Shown piece after piece: positions 50,789 through 62,183 of a stretch of 64,000 nucleotides of DNA. The number at the start of each line of letters is the position of its first letter. The stretch's first letter is position 1. The DNA comes from Paramecium sonneborni. Its lineage: Eukaryota; Ciliophora; Oligohymenophorea; Peniculida; Parameciidae. Where the stretch lies: the NCBI GenBank assembly GCA_905182985.1, contig CAJJDN010000124.1, positions 1 through 64,000 of the forward strand, given 5' to 3'. The position numbers and the translations under genes were made by a program. The notes under the pieces are model-generated. The model made no database searches, was not told where the DNA came from, and saw nothing but the letters and a program-made list of their open reading frames with translations.

Positions 50789-51338
50789 TCATATCATCTC
50801 ATCACTTTTTAATTGTTTTAAAAATGGAATCCTAGTATGTTTTGGAACAGAAAGACGTTTGCAAATTCTTTACTAATAAGAATATTTTGGAGTCTAAAAA
50901 CTAGAACGAGGTCTATAATTTTACAAATTATTATTACCTTTCTCTTTCAGGTGTTCTTAATCCTTATTTAAATGAAACTAACCAATGTCTATCTCCATTT
51001 GTATTCATTAAACCACCATGATTATCTCTATTTCACATTTATATTCAATACAATTTACAATACATATTTATCCCTTCCACTTCCATCACTAACATAATGT
51101 AAAGTTTTATTGCTTGATTAAGGTCTAAACATTGGACCATTTCGTTTTGGTTAAAAACTTCCTATTACTGGTTAATGACATCTCTATGCATGCATTGTTA
51201 ATCCACCATTATCAAATTATATATAAGAATCACGACCTAATATTTATATTATACTCAATCATCTCTACCTGTTCCATCTGAATAATAGTAATTAGCCCTT
51301 CCATACTAAGCTTCACTCTTTATATTACTTGCTTTCAT
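50789..51338 (-). CDS. SDGxGRD-motif protein, 153 residues
   Basis: ATG 51338 (MKASNIKSEAQYGRANYYYS), introns 51237-51268, 51028-51058 and 50913-50937, TGA 50789-50791. Two copies of a motif S-D-G-(T/S)-G-R-D-x-Y-(I/V), each followed after a few residues by (D/H)xGG(L)x(M), lie at about residues 20-38 and 80-98. Each is followed by a basic, Pro-containing stretch. The C-terminus is strongly basic (RTPERERPRSSFQTPKYSYQ). I know this motif only from uncharacterised protist proteins; the Pro/Arg/Tyr-rich make-up would suit a microtubule-binding or axonemal protein, but that is a guess. Four exons in 550 bp. Confidence 0.75.
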
Positions 51339-51653
51339 TTTTTATAATTATATATTCAATTAATTACTTTATTTTTTTTATTTAATAACACTTATTCATA
51401 TCAGAACACATTTTACTCTCTCTATCTTAATTTAGATTACTCTATAATAAGTAATTACTTTGTTGAAAGGATAAAATCTCAAAATCTTATTAATTAATGA
51501 AATCTCCTAATTAGGTGAATGATATCAATAGATATTTTCATATGTTTAGATGAATTCAAAAAGATATATTAAAACTTGACTTGAATTAAAATATAAATTA
51601 TTTAATACAAATTAATATAATAAAAAATATGAGAATTATATTAATAATACATA
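51339..51653. other. Intergenic
   Basis: Short AT-rich region upstream of the SDGxGRD gene; nothing recognised. Confidence 0.4.
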
Positions 51654-52790
51654 TTCCTATTGGTATTAAATTTATGATTATTATTGAAGATAAATTCAAT
51701 AATCTTTTTCCTTTATCTCTATAATCAATTTGTTTTAGAATTAAGAATTCAATGGCTCAATGGCTAAAGGTAATTGAAGTTTTCGAAACTATGAATTTAC
51801 TTTTTCAGTTAGAATCTGGATATTTATCAAATTTTTTTTTTTATTTATTTTTAATTTTACCTTGTTCAATCTTTAATTCGTAAATCAGTTTTGATTAAAA
51901 TTATCATTAATAAATATAAACATCAATAAACTAGCTCTACATTTAGAAATTAAAATTTTAATAAAAGAATTATTAAATATAAAAGATTAATATTTTGTTT
52001 CTTTATTTTTTTGTTGGCTTTCATTTATTTTTTTTTGATTAAAAATATTTAATTTTTAGATGAAAATTCTAAAGATTCTTATGAACTTTGATCTTAATTA
52101 AAAATGGTATTTGTTTATTAAGAATAATTTTTATTTGACATGAATATATTTTTCTTTTAATCTGTTGAATTATTAATCAAAGATAAAAAATTTCAATTAA
52201 TTAAATTATGTTGAATAAAGACTCTTCTTAAGAACAATAAATTAGAAAAGAAGAAGTTCATGATTACAAGAGTTGTGATTTTTAGATATAATTCACCAAA
52301 AATCAACAAGAAAAAAATAAAAACCACATGGATGTATTAAAATAATCAACATCCTCATAGAAAAAAGAAAAAAACTATAAAAATCTTCCAAAATGAATTG
52401 GAGATAGAAAAATTAAGTATATTAATTAGAATTAATCAAAAAAAATTAAAATTAATCAAATATTACAATTCCTTAATTGAAAAAGGTTTGCATTAAAGCA
52501 TATAAATCTTAATAGATATTCATGGTTTATATGAAAAATAATTATTTTTAGATTAAGTATTTAGTCAAAAAATAAAATGATCTACATTATTATTTAGATG
52601 GATTGAATTATTATTATTATTGTGTTTAAAATACTTAAAAGATGATAGATAGATATCTAAACATGAAATCAAAAGATAAAAGAAGCTATTTTATATTAAT
52701 AGGAAAACAAAAATTAATGAAATTAAATATGAATTTATTCTATTAATCAATACCCTTATACCTTTTAAGATTAAGAAAACTAATTTTACT
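51654..52790 (+). repeat. Direct repeat 3, copy A (1137 bp)
   Basis: By eye identical to 52792-53928, joined by a single n at 52791. The same signature as the other two duplications: an unmerged contig overlap. Confidence 0.9.
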
Positions 52791-52791
52791 N

Positions 52792-53928
52792 TTCCTATTG
52801 GTATTAAATTTATGATTATTATTGAAGATAAATTCAATAATCTTTTTCCTTTATCTCTATAATCAATTTGTTTTAGAATTAAGAATTCAATGGCTCAATG
52901 GCTAAAGGTAATTGAAGTTTTCGAAACTATGAATTTACTTTTTCAGTTAGAATCTGGATATTTATCAAATTTTTTTTTTTATTTATTTTTAATTTTACCT
53001 TGTTCAATCTTTAATTCGTAAATCAGTTTTGATTAAAATTATCATTAATAAATATAAACATCAATAAACTAGCTCTACATTTAGAAATTAAAATTTTAAT
53101 AAAAGAATTATTAAATATAAAAGATTAATATTTTGTTTCTTTATTTTTTTGTTGGCTTTCATTTATTTTTTTTTGATTAAAAATATTTAATTTTTAGATG
53201 AAAATTCTAAAGATTCTTATGAACTTTGATCTTAATTAAAAATGGTATTTGTTTATTAAGAATAATTTTTATTTGACATGAATATATTTTTCTTTTAATC
53301 TGTTGAATTATTAATCAAAGATAAAAAATTTCAATTAATTAAATTATGTTGAATAAAGACTCTTCTTAAGAACAATAAATTAGAAAAGAAGAAGTTCATG
53401 ATTACAAGAGTTGTGATTTTTAGATATAATTCACCAAAAATCAACAAGAAAAAAATAAAAACCACATGGATGTATTAAAATAATCAACATCCTCATAGAA
53501 AAAAGAAAAAAACTATAAAAATCTTCCAAAATGAATTGGAGATAGAAAAATTAAGTATATTAATTAGAATTAATCAAAAAAAATTAAAATTAATCAAATA
53601 TTACAATTCCTTAATTGAAAAAGGTTTGCATTAAAGCATATAAATCTTAATAGATATTCATGGTTTATATGAAAAATAATTATTTTTAGATTAAGTATTT
53701 AGTCAAAAAATAAAATGATCTACATTATTATTTAGATGGATTGAATTATTATTATTATTGTGTTTAAAATACTTAAAAGATGATAGATAGATATCTAAAC
53801 ATGAAATCAAAAGATAAAAGAAGCTATTTTATATTAATAGGAAAACAAAAATTAATGAAATTAAATATGAATTTATTCTATTAATCAATACCCTTATACC
53901 TTTTAAGATTAAGAAAACTAATTTTACT
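52792..53928 (+). repeat. Direct repeat 3, copy B (1137 bp)
   Basis: Second copy of 51654-52790; unique sequence continues to the right. It contains the broken frame described at 53346. Confidence 0.9.
53346..53718 (+). pseudogene. Unidentified broken coding frame
   Basis: A 62-codon Lys/Gln/Ser-rich frame (MLNKDSSQEQQIRKEEVHDY) ends in TGA at 53532. A second frame overlapping it continues as a helical Leu/Ile/Lys-rich sequence (NELEIEKLSILIRINQKKLK) to TGA at 53716. Together they look like one protein interrupted by a frameshift. No family recognised. The same sequence appears at 52208-52580 because of the assembly duplication. Confidence 0.3.
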
Positions 53929-54115
53929 TTTAATTGTATATAAAAAAGAAACTAAAAGTTATATTATAATTAATAAGAATTGAACAGAAATTGTTAATCT
54001 AATAGAATAAAGATTTCTAAATGCTCATAAATTTTACTTATTAATCTAATAGAAAAAAGCCTGTTCTTAATACTACTAAATTTTTACTAAATTACATTAA
54101 TAAAAAGTTAAAAAA

Positions 54116-54586
54116 ATGGAATATGAAAGTAATTCTGATGTGTAAGAACTTTTTCCTCTAATTTTTGAATAAAACTCAAAAATTCCCTTTTAACAATTTA
54201 ATAAATTTTAACGAATTGATATCTATAAAAATTTTCCTAAACTGATAGGAAATAGTTTTGTAAAATGGATAAACAAATAAAAAGAAATTTAAGGTGCGAT
54301 TGGCATATAAAAATTAATAAAATAAAGAAAAGAATCTAAATAGGCAAATTTTAAAATAAAAGATCTTTAAGAATTATGTAGTGATGAAGCTTCAAAATAA
54401 GTTTTTTAAGAATTTATTTTGGATGAGTTTTTCTTAAAATTAATACATAGCAATAAAATTGAAGATTCATTTTCATATGTTGCAGGAATAAGTAATTATT
54501 ATTCTGCAGCTTAAGAACCTGAAAAAATGAAAAGCAATTACTTAACCAGATAACTTTTTACAGATCTCTTAAATAATACTCATTGA
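54116..54586 (+). CDS. Orphan protein, 156 residues
   Basis: Single exon, ATG 54116 (MEYESNSDVQELFPLIFEQN), TGA 54584. The composition is well balanced and convincingly coding, with segments IDIYKNFPKLIGNSFVKWIN, a basic stretch (QKLIKQRKESKQANFKI), and QEFILDEFFLKLIHSNKIED. Probably all-helical and soluble; no signal or membrane segment. I do not recognise the family; most likely restricted to Paramecium. It converges on the centrin gene with 222 bp between stops. Confidence 0.7.
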
Positions 54587-54808
54587 TTTATTTTTATATA
54601 TTTTATAACAATAATTAATCAATACAAATAATTCTAAAATGTAAATAATATTTTATTTTTATAATTGTTAATGTAAAAGAATAAATTCATAAAATTATAA
54701 AATATTACAAAATAATATATTTAAGTAAGCTAGAAAAATAAAAAAAAGAGATCTTAAATGAACGAAGAAAAATTGTTATTTATTTTATTTATTATTAATG
54801 ATTTCAAC

Positions 54809-55421
54809 TCATGCAAATGTCTTTTTGGTCATTATATTGTAGAAATCTTCAAAGGTTACTTAAGCATCTCCATCTGAATCAGCTCTATCAATCATTTCTT
54901 ATAATTCAGAATCATCCATAGTTTCTCCTAATTCTTTTGCTACTTTTCTTAGATCCTTCAAAGTGATAACTCCAGCTCTTTCTGAATCAAAAAGATTGAA
55001 AACTTTCTATTAATGTAAGTAATATGTTATTATACTTAAATATCAGCTTTTGAATCTCTTTCACTGATTCTAGCTGTCATTAATTTGAGAAATTCAGCAA
55101 AATCAATTTGACCACTTCCATCAGTATCTAAATCGCTAATCATTTAATAAATAGTTTGATTTTTAGCTTCAAATCCTAATGAGGTCATAGCAGCTTTCAA
55201 TTCTTTAGGATCAATAGTTTAAGTGCTAATTGTAAATAATGATATATTATATACCCATCTGTATCAAATAAATCAAATGCTTCTTTAATTTCTAATACTT
55301 CTTCTTCAGTCAATCCAGGTTTAACAAATTCTGCAGGATTAAATTTACCAGCTTAATTTTTTTGAACTTGAGGAGGAGCTTATTATTGTTATGGTGGTTA
55401 TTATTGACCTCTTCTTGCCAT
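54809..55421 (-). CDS. Centrin, 184 residues
   Basis: ATG 55421 (MARRGQQQPPQQQQ), introns 55226-55254 and 55007-55035 (29 nt each), TGA 54809-54811. Four EF-hands: [36 protein letters not shown] and DSDGDAQVTFED. The third has lost canonical acidic/Gly loop residues and probably does not bind calcium. The hinge [17 protein letters not shown] and spacing [13 protein letters not shown] mark centrin rather than calmodulin. The protein ends [11 protein letters not shown]. In Paramecium centrins belong to basal bodies and the infraciliary lattice, a contractile cortical network. The Gln/Pro-rich N-terminal extension is typical of centrin, not calmodulin. Confidence 0.93.
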
Positions 55422-55474
55422 TATTAAATAAAAATAATTAATAAAAAAAGATATTTATTTGACTTAAATATAAA

Positions 55475-56027
55475 ATGAAAGGAGATTATAATTTTTTTTC
55501 AGATAAAAAGGATGATCCTTTAGATGCAGTATGTCCAAAATTATCATATCAATAAAGATTATATGGATTCTTAATATGTAGTGGAATAGGTAACAATATA
55601 TTTGATTATATAAAATATAGGTTGGTTTTTAGAATTTTGTGCATTTATTTCATTTTTTTAAGGAAATATCAAAGAATTTGCGATAATATTTTCAATAGGA
55701 AATTTAGTTGCAATAACAAGGTATGAATTAGCATTTTGAATAGTATAGTACATTGTTTTTATCAGGTCCAAAAGAACAATGTAAAAGGATGGCTGATAAA
55801 AGTAGATTAATTGCTACAATAATATTCTTTTCAACATTGATAGTAACACTTGTATTAGCTTTGGCAACTGATTAAAAATTCTTAACTCTACTAATGACAT
55901 TAGTATAATTTTGTGCATATGTTTGGTAATTTATAATAATTTACAATATAGGTATGTGTTGAGTTTCATTCCATTTGGTTAGAAAATATTGAAAAAATTC
56001 TTTTCTGGATGTTGTGAATTAGAATGA
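55475..56027 (+). CDS. SFT2-family vesicle-transport membrane protein, 155 residues
   Basis: ATG 55475, introns 55590-55620, 55721-55748 and 55926-55951, TGA 56025. Four transmembrane helices fit the SFT2 family: GFLICSGIGWFLEFCAFISF, FAIIFSIGNLVAITSTLFLS, LIATIIFFSTLIVTLVLAL and LTLLMTLVQFCAYVWYVLSF. Family signatures are GNLVAITSTLFLSGPKEQ with KRMADKSRLIAT, and the end WYVLSFIPFGQKILKKFF. SFT2/GOT1 proteins sit in the Golgi and help endosome-to-Golgi vesicle fusion. Divergent from centrin with 53 bp between start codons, so both promoters must fit there. Confidence 0.9.
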
Positions 56028-56096
56028 AGCTTTTATAGAAAATATATATTGTTAATTATTATCGAATAAACTATTATCAATATAATAAATTAATAA

Positions 56097-57523
56097 TCAT
56101 CTAACTTGACTAATAACAATTTTTAAAGTTCTATATTCTTCATCAAAATTAATATTATCAAGTTATTAAAACATTTCTACACTATTTGATGTAAATATAA
56201 ATTTGATTGTTTTATATTCAAGTCTGTCACCATCAGTAAAATTGATTATATATTTCATTCTATTTTATCCATCAGAGCAATAAAAGTAATCTTCTATATA
56301 TTTTTCATTATCACTAACAGATCCTAAGAACCAATATTCATGTTTATATCTGAATAGACATTCAGTAGTAATTACCATTTACATTCCTAAATATGTATTA
56401 TCGATTTCCATCCATCCAGTAGTTGTTGTATAAGTAGTTTTAAATAATGGTAGTTCTACACTAATAGGTTAAGTTCCAGTACTAACATAATACTCTTATT
56501 ATGAAAAGCTTGATAAAATAAGAGGAGGGATTTAAAACTAAGGAGATATAACCATAAAGTTAAACCATCCACTTGTTATAGAACATGTAGTAGCTAATAT
56601 AAATTATAATAATTACAAGATCCTATTGTAAAAGATAATTGAGGATTAATTGATGAACTCAATTCCTCAATATTGATATCATTTGAAGCAGTTGATGTAA
56701 GTCCTAAAAATATAGGAAAGTTAATATTATCAGATTATTAAAGATGAGGTATTGATACACCAGTAACATCAAATGGAGCCAAATCTAAAGTACTAGAAGC
56801 TGGTGCCCATTACTATTCACCATATAAATAAACTGGACTTTTTATAGACACTAGTAATTGAAATCCTATTTATGTAACACCAGTGCTTGTAAATACTATT
56901 TATACATTGGTTGTATCAACTTAGGGCATCTATAGATATTATTTATATAATACATCAAATCTAAAAGTAAATGTACTTGTATAAGATAAATAATTTATTA
57001 TTGGAACAGCCAATATGAAATTTTTATTAAAATGTGTTTCAGTGAATGTCTCCGATGTTTAGGGTGTTAATATCTCTTCAGTTATAACTTATTTATTCCT
57101 ATCCACAAAAGCTAACCATTTTATCCAAACATTATAAACTTTTTAAATAGTTGGAGCCACTACTGAAATTGAAAATTCTAAAACTTAATTAACAAGTATA
57201 CATGTTGTTGATTATGATGTTATAGAAAATGTATATCCTCCAGAAACTGCATTTTCAAAGTTCATTCTATACACCGAGTATATTATTTAAGGTTCATTTA
57301 CAAAACCAGTCAATGATTAAGTTAAAGTTATCGAAGCATCTTCAACATGGGTGTCTGCTAAAATATGTAGAGGTGTTGCAGGATGAAGAATTTCTTTTAA
57401 GATTCCTGACTAGTATTCAAGCGAATCTGCAAGTTTTATTGACGAGCTTATTATAACTAAAACTAGAAAATTAATCTTGAACCCTGAGAGTCTTACTCTT
57501 TAACTTTAGAACTGACTTCTCAT
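56097..57523 (-). CDS. Probable secreted or surface protein, 467 residues
   Basis: ATG 57523, intron 56594-56616 (23 nt, phase 1), TGA 56097-56099. A basic N-terminus is followed by a hydrophobic segment and a Ser cluster (INFLVLVIISSSIKLADSLE), which fits a signal peptide. The rest is rich in Thr, Ser, Val, Ile and Phe with many beta-strand-like runs (for example YTSTFTFRFDVLY) and few Cys. No C-terminal anchor is seen. I do not recognise the family; a lumenal/extracellular adhesion-like or trichocyst-sac protein are possibilities. Convergent with SFT2 (70 bp between stops). Confidence 0.7.
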
Positions 57524-57938
57524 AGTTTAATTTTTATTTAAAATATTTTTTAGTTAAAACTTTACTTTTCCTTATATATTCTATATTTAGATGATAAGTT
57601 ATTTATAAAACTATCAATTTCAATATTGAATTAATTAATCAGATAATCTTTATTTATTCTTCATATTTCACTGAGATAAATTTTAATTCTTTACATAAAC
57701 ATATATTTTTGTTAAAATAATTCAATATCAAATTTTCTAACTTCTAATATAATTTAATTCAATTACTATGTTATTTATTGAAAAACGATTTTCAAAAGAA
57801 ATTTGATTCAATTTTAGTAATCTCCAAAATTATATTATGAGTTTAAAATAAATGGAAACAAAATTAAAATTCTTGATTTAAAATAGTAATATGAAATCTT
57901 AATTATTATTAATTGTATTAAAATAATAAAAAGTTTAA
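57524..57938. other. Intergenic
   Basis: 415 bp, upstream of the secreted-protein gene and downstream of the MORN gene. No frame or RNA gene seen. Confidence 0.5.
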
Positions 57939-58944
57939 TCATATATGTTTATCACCTATAAATTTATTATCCTTCCAAATACCAACCATAATTTCTCCAT
58001 TTTTAGTTAATGATCCATTTCCTTCCATTTTACCTTCTTTCCATTCTCCTTCATATCTATAATTTTATCCAGTTAAGATACCAAAACCATGTTTTTTATC
58101 ATATTAATATTCTCCATCATAAATTCTACCATCAGGCCACTTTATTAGATTAATCAATTATATTTACACTAAATTTCCCTATTCCATGCATTTTACCATT
58201 AAAAAACTCTCCTTCATAAAATTTTCCATTAGGATAATACATTTTACCTTAACCACATATTTAATTATCAATAAATCTACCCTCATATTTAGTTCCATCT
58301 TTCCATATAAATACTCCATGACCATTTTTAACACCATTTTCAAATACTCCTTAATAATTAGATCCATTAGGAAATACTTCTCTACCTTATCCATGTTTTT
58401 AATTTTAAACCCATTAACCATGATAAACAGTACCTTAAGAATAATAATATGTTCCTATTCCATCCTATTAATTATCTTTCCATTCACCTTCATATACTTC
58501 TCCATTTGGAAATGTAAATCTACCCCTTCCTTATTTTAACCCATTTTCAAATTATCCTTCATATTTTCCATTTTTTCCTTCCAAAACACCATTTCCTGTC
58601 ATTTAATCTCCAATCCATTCTCCAAAATATTTTGATCCATCAATTAATTTAAATTCTGGTCTGCTTTCTGCATTTACTTATTTTATCTCACTAAAATTAA
58701 AAGGAGGTAAATTTATTGTCGCAGGTTGAAGATCCAATTTCTCTAATTCCTTTTATTATTTATTTATATCAATTACATTTCCTATTTCTCCATTTACTTC
58801 TTATGGTTCTTGAACTTTTTGAAATGCAAATTCTCCTTAATTCACATCCTTATCATCTAATATCACTTTATTATTACTCTAATTAAGCTCTACTAATATA
58901 GGCTATTAACTTGTAATCGGTTATTCAGATTCACAATTACCCAT
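57939..58944 (-). CDS. Lipid-anchored MORN-repeat protein, 325 residues
   Basis: ATG 58944, intron 58140-58167 (28 nt, phase 0), TGA 57939-57941. The N-terminus MGNCESEQ is a strong candidate for N-myristoylation on Gly2 and palmitoylation on Cys4, i.e. a membrane anchor. A 110-residue acidic linker leads to about nine MORN units (YFGEWIGDQMTGNGVLEG, YEGQFENGLKQGRGRFTFPN, YHGQWVQNQKHGQGREVFPN, YEGEFFNGKMHGIGKF and so on) ending IWKDNKFIGDKHI. The arrangement (dual acylation plus MORN sheet) suits a protein linking plasma membrane or alveolar sac to the cortex. It starts 30 bp from the stop of copine, same strand. Confidence 0.9.
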
Positions 58945-58974
58945 TTTATAATTAAATTATATATGAATTCATCA

Positions 58975-60505
58975 TCATTATTTATAACTAACCAAATGTT
59001 ATGGTATATCATTCAATAAATGCTTTTATAACATTTCTATTGGTTACTCCTTATATTCATAAAATGTTATATTATTTCTTATTGGAGGATTCTAATTTTA
59101 CAATATATTTATCATATTTTTCACTTCTGTAAAATCATTTTTTCCCATTCCTATCAAAATTAATGAATATGGTAATTTACAACCTAAATTAATATCTAAA
59201 AATACCCTTTATTAGCAAATCATAAAATATTTTTATATCTGTAATCTTTCCTTAAGTTAATATTACACATATTGTGTAAATTAGTTTACCTGCATTATGT
59301 TCAGCTATCGTTTGTATATATTTAATGTAATCTTCAATTTGAAAATCCCCTTTTACAACTATCTGCTTCAAAGTATTTTTATATAAATTAGCAACTTCTT
59401 GATATCCTTCTACTTAAGGTTTTTAGAAATCTCCAGTCAAAGGGAATAAGGTTTAATAAGTATTTAATGTATAATTAGTTAAATGTGGTTCAGCTCCAAT
59501 TCCATAAAGAGCAAACAACTTTTTCATATTGTATTTTTCTAAAATTTGTGCTACATCTTTTACTGCCTTTCCATATTTATTATTAGATTCTATATAAGAA
59601 TGTAAGGAATCTGGAAAGGATGGAACACCATTATGAGTAGAATAGTCAATACCAATAATTAGATTAAAAGTTGTACCTTACTTTATATAATCATCAAAAT
59701 TGGCCCTAAAAATTCTTTTTTTATTAAGAATTTTTATAGTACCAACTTAACCTCCTTTTGGTTAAACTAAAGAAAATTCTGCTTTATTTTTATTAAATAT
59801 TTCATCTATTGTTGTTTCAAATGCACCTATTAATTAATTATTTTTTCCTTTTTCATGTCGATCTAGACATTCTATTTTAAATTTTTTATTTTCATCATTA
59901 AAACATAATCTTTATAAAGAGATTTCAAATTCTTACCATGTTGGATTAAGATTATTCTTTATATATTCTGTTTAATGAATTTAACACCATACATTATCTG
60001 AATTTAAATAAAATTTTAGAAATGGGTCAGATTTACCAAAAATTCCATCCATATTTTTTATGTTTAAACCACAAAATTGCCATGATACAAAATGATTTGA
60101 TTATTTCATTAATACTGCTTTACATAATAATTATCCTGCATTTTTATCAAATCTTTTTATTGGTAATGATATTAATGAATTTTTTGATTATGTTATATCT
60201 TTTATTGTGATTTATGCTTCTCCCATAAATTCTCTTCCCAATCGATTTTCATCAAATATTTGAAATCTAAGTATTTGAATCAAATTTGGAAGATATTCAA
60301 TCTTGAATGATTTTTCCCAATTAGGATCTAAGTTGCATTGAGCTGTCTCAGTTTTGCCTAAACATATTTCTGGTTCTCCTTATAAAGAGTAATACAATTC
60401 TAAATAAGGATCACTTTTAGATAAGAATTCAAGATTTGGAAGTTCTCTAGCTGCTAAAAATAATTCAACATTCAGCCTTTCATCTGGGTTATATATTTAT
60501 TACAT
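58975..60505 (-). CDS. Copine (two C2 domains + vWA-like domain), one frame break
   Basis: From ATG 60505 (MQQIYNPDERLNVELFLAAR). C2A: SKSDPYLELYYSL, CNLDPNWEKSFKIEYL, FQIFDENRLGREFMGEAQI. C2B: SWQFCGLNIKNMDGIFGKSD, IKNNLNPTWQEFEISLQR, CLDRHEKGKNNQLIGAFET. Copine A-domain: NLIIGIDYSTHNGVPSFPDS, FALYGIGAEP, TNYTLNTYQTLFPLTGDF and finally KLPYSLILIGMGKNDF. Copines bind acidic membranes when calcium rises. The frame holds from the start to about 59210, then shifts at a short A-run (59198-59202, T-run in the coding strand) and resumes correctly to TGA 58975. No intron was found that repairs it. Total length is 3n+1. Either a sequencing error or a recent null. Confidence 0.85.
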
Positions 60506-60517
60506 AATTTTTAATAA

Positions 60518-60796
60518 TCAAGTATGCAACGATATAAATCTTTAATGGTAAGCTGTTGATTGAGCCCTTTATTTTTGATTTTAAACTAATTTAGGTTTAA
60601 GAGGAATTGATTATAATCTTGACATTTATTTAGTTTGTGAATCAATGAATCTATTTTGTCTTGTCTATAATTCTAAGAGATGTAGTCTTTCCTTTATTTT
60701 TTTTATTTTAATTTCTAAAAATGGATTATGTTACTCTTAAATCACCTTTAAAAGATCATCAATTATGGTTCTATATTACTATTGAGCAATATTCAT
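60518..60796 (-). CDS. Small helical protein, 92 residues
   Basis: ATG 60796 (MNIAQQQYRTIIDDLLKVIQ), TGA 60518-60520, no intron. Residues 10-60 are highly charged and probably form one long helix (EIKIKKIKERLHLLELQTRQ); the tail is basic (PLKPKLVQNQKQRAQ). It sits in a 340-bp slot between copine (12 bp away) and the coiled-coil gene (48 bp away). The tight fit and coding composition support a real gene. Family unknown. Confidence 0.6.
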
Positions 60797-60844
60797 TTTT
60801 TAAATTATTATTATGACAAAAACCAAATATTTTTTTATAACTAA

Positions 60845-62170
60845 TCAAATAAGTAAGTCATGAATAAATCTCTCAGTTAATTGTTCAACAGAATATTTTA
60901 TTTATTTAATTAAATTCTCTAAGATTCTAGTAGTTTCTTGGCATAATTCTTAATAATCTACTTACACTTCTTGTAAATTCAATTTTTTCTATTTCTTCTA
61001 AATTATTAGTTATTCTATTGGAAAATCTATGTTGTTTGTTACTTTTTCTATTATATTGTTCTATACTTATAATAAGTCTTTTATCTCAAGAATTAAATGA
61101 TTATGTTCAAGACTTTATTAACCTATGAAAGACATGGAAGAACAAAGATTTTCTAAGTCTTATATTTCTTTATAAAGATTCTTGAATTCTAAAATCTATT
61201 CCTTAGAATTTTAAATCTCTTAATCTTTTTATTAGATTTCAACTTATAACTAATCTATTTTTGAATTTAATTATATTATTATATTTTCCTTTATTAAGAA
61301 ATCATCTTTGATTGATTTTTATTATTAATGAATTTACCTTTTATATAATATAATAAAAATTACCTATTCAAAGCACTTATTTGATCATTTAAGTTATTTA
61401 CTAGAATGTTTAATTTATTATTTTAATTTTATTCAAAGAGTAACTATTCTTATAAATGATTATTTTGAATCTATAATTAATTATTTAACTTATTCAATGT
61501 AGTGTTGTTTTCCTTTCCTGTACTAATGTTTAGATCAATTTTTTTTTCTTTAATATAATTTTTATTGTTATCCTCTTATAATATTGACTGATTTGAGTAA
61601 TAAATATTATCTAAATTATTCCTATATTTAATTTTTTCTTGCATATTTTTAAATTCATCTTAAAACCTTTTAAGACTTTCCTTTTTTTTTTAATTTTAAC
61701 TTTCTTAAAAATGATTTTAAATAGTATTTTTCTTTTTGCTACTTTAATTTTATTAGTGAACTGGAGGAGATCCAATAGGCTAAATTTATCTTCTATTTCT
61801 GACTTCAATATTATTCTATAATAAAAATTACAGATATTACATCAAAGTAATCATTTGAAGGTAATTTAATAGGTGATTTATTTAAACTAGTTTCTATATT
61901 GTATTTTTTTTCATCATTACAAACTTATGTATTTAAAATACATGAAATTTATTTTTATCTCTTTCTGGTTGTTGTATTTAATTACTTTTATTTCAATATG
62001 TCCTCCAATTTATTAAATAAATCTGCAGATCTTAGAGGTTAGATTGGATCATGAGCAGCTCTTTAACTGGGAATAGGAAATCGTGAAACACTATTAGATC
62101 GAGAATTGTTGATGGAAAATAGAGCAGATTGTTATTATTTAAGGAGTTTTTCATTAGTTAAGTACTCCAT
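60845..62170 (-). CDS. Long coiled-coil protein, 424 residues
   Basis: ATG 62170 (MEYLTNEKLLKQQQSALFSI), introns 61816-61840 and 61338-61363, TGA 60845-60847. Residues 1-110 are Ser/Arg/Asn-rich with short basic motifs (NSRSNSVSRFPIPSQR). From about 160 almost to the end the protein is Gln/Lys/Glu/Leu-rich with heptad spacing (LNKLNNQLQIQNNHLQEQLL, LNSKIDQLQVEIQQKDQEIQ). No catalytic motif. Likely a structural protein of cilia, basal bodies or cortex, by composition only. Its start is 13 bp from the stop of the kinase gene upstream on the same strand. Confidence 0.8.
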
Positions 62171-62183
62171 TTAATTTTAAATA

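Noticed and set aside
51750..51810. tRNA-like D-arm and T-arm strings (ggctcaatggctaaagg ... gttttcgaaac)
   Set aside because: No room for an anticodon arm and no acceptor pairing; the T-arm-like string is merely a palindrome.
58179..58539. Overlapping open frames on both strands over the MORN gene
   Set aside because: Antisense and shifted-frame shadows of the repeat-rich coding strand; the Met/Lys-rich minus frame is a shifted reading of the MORN exons.
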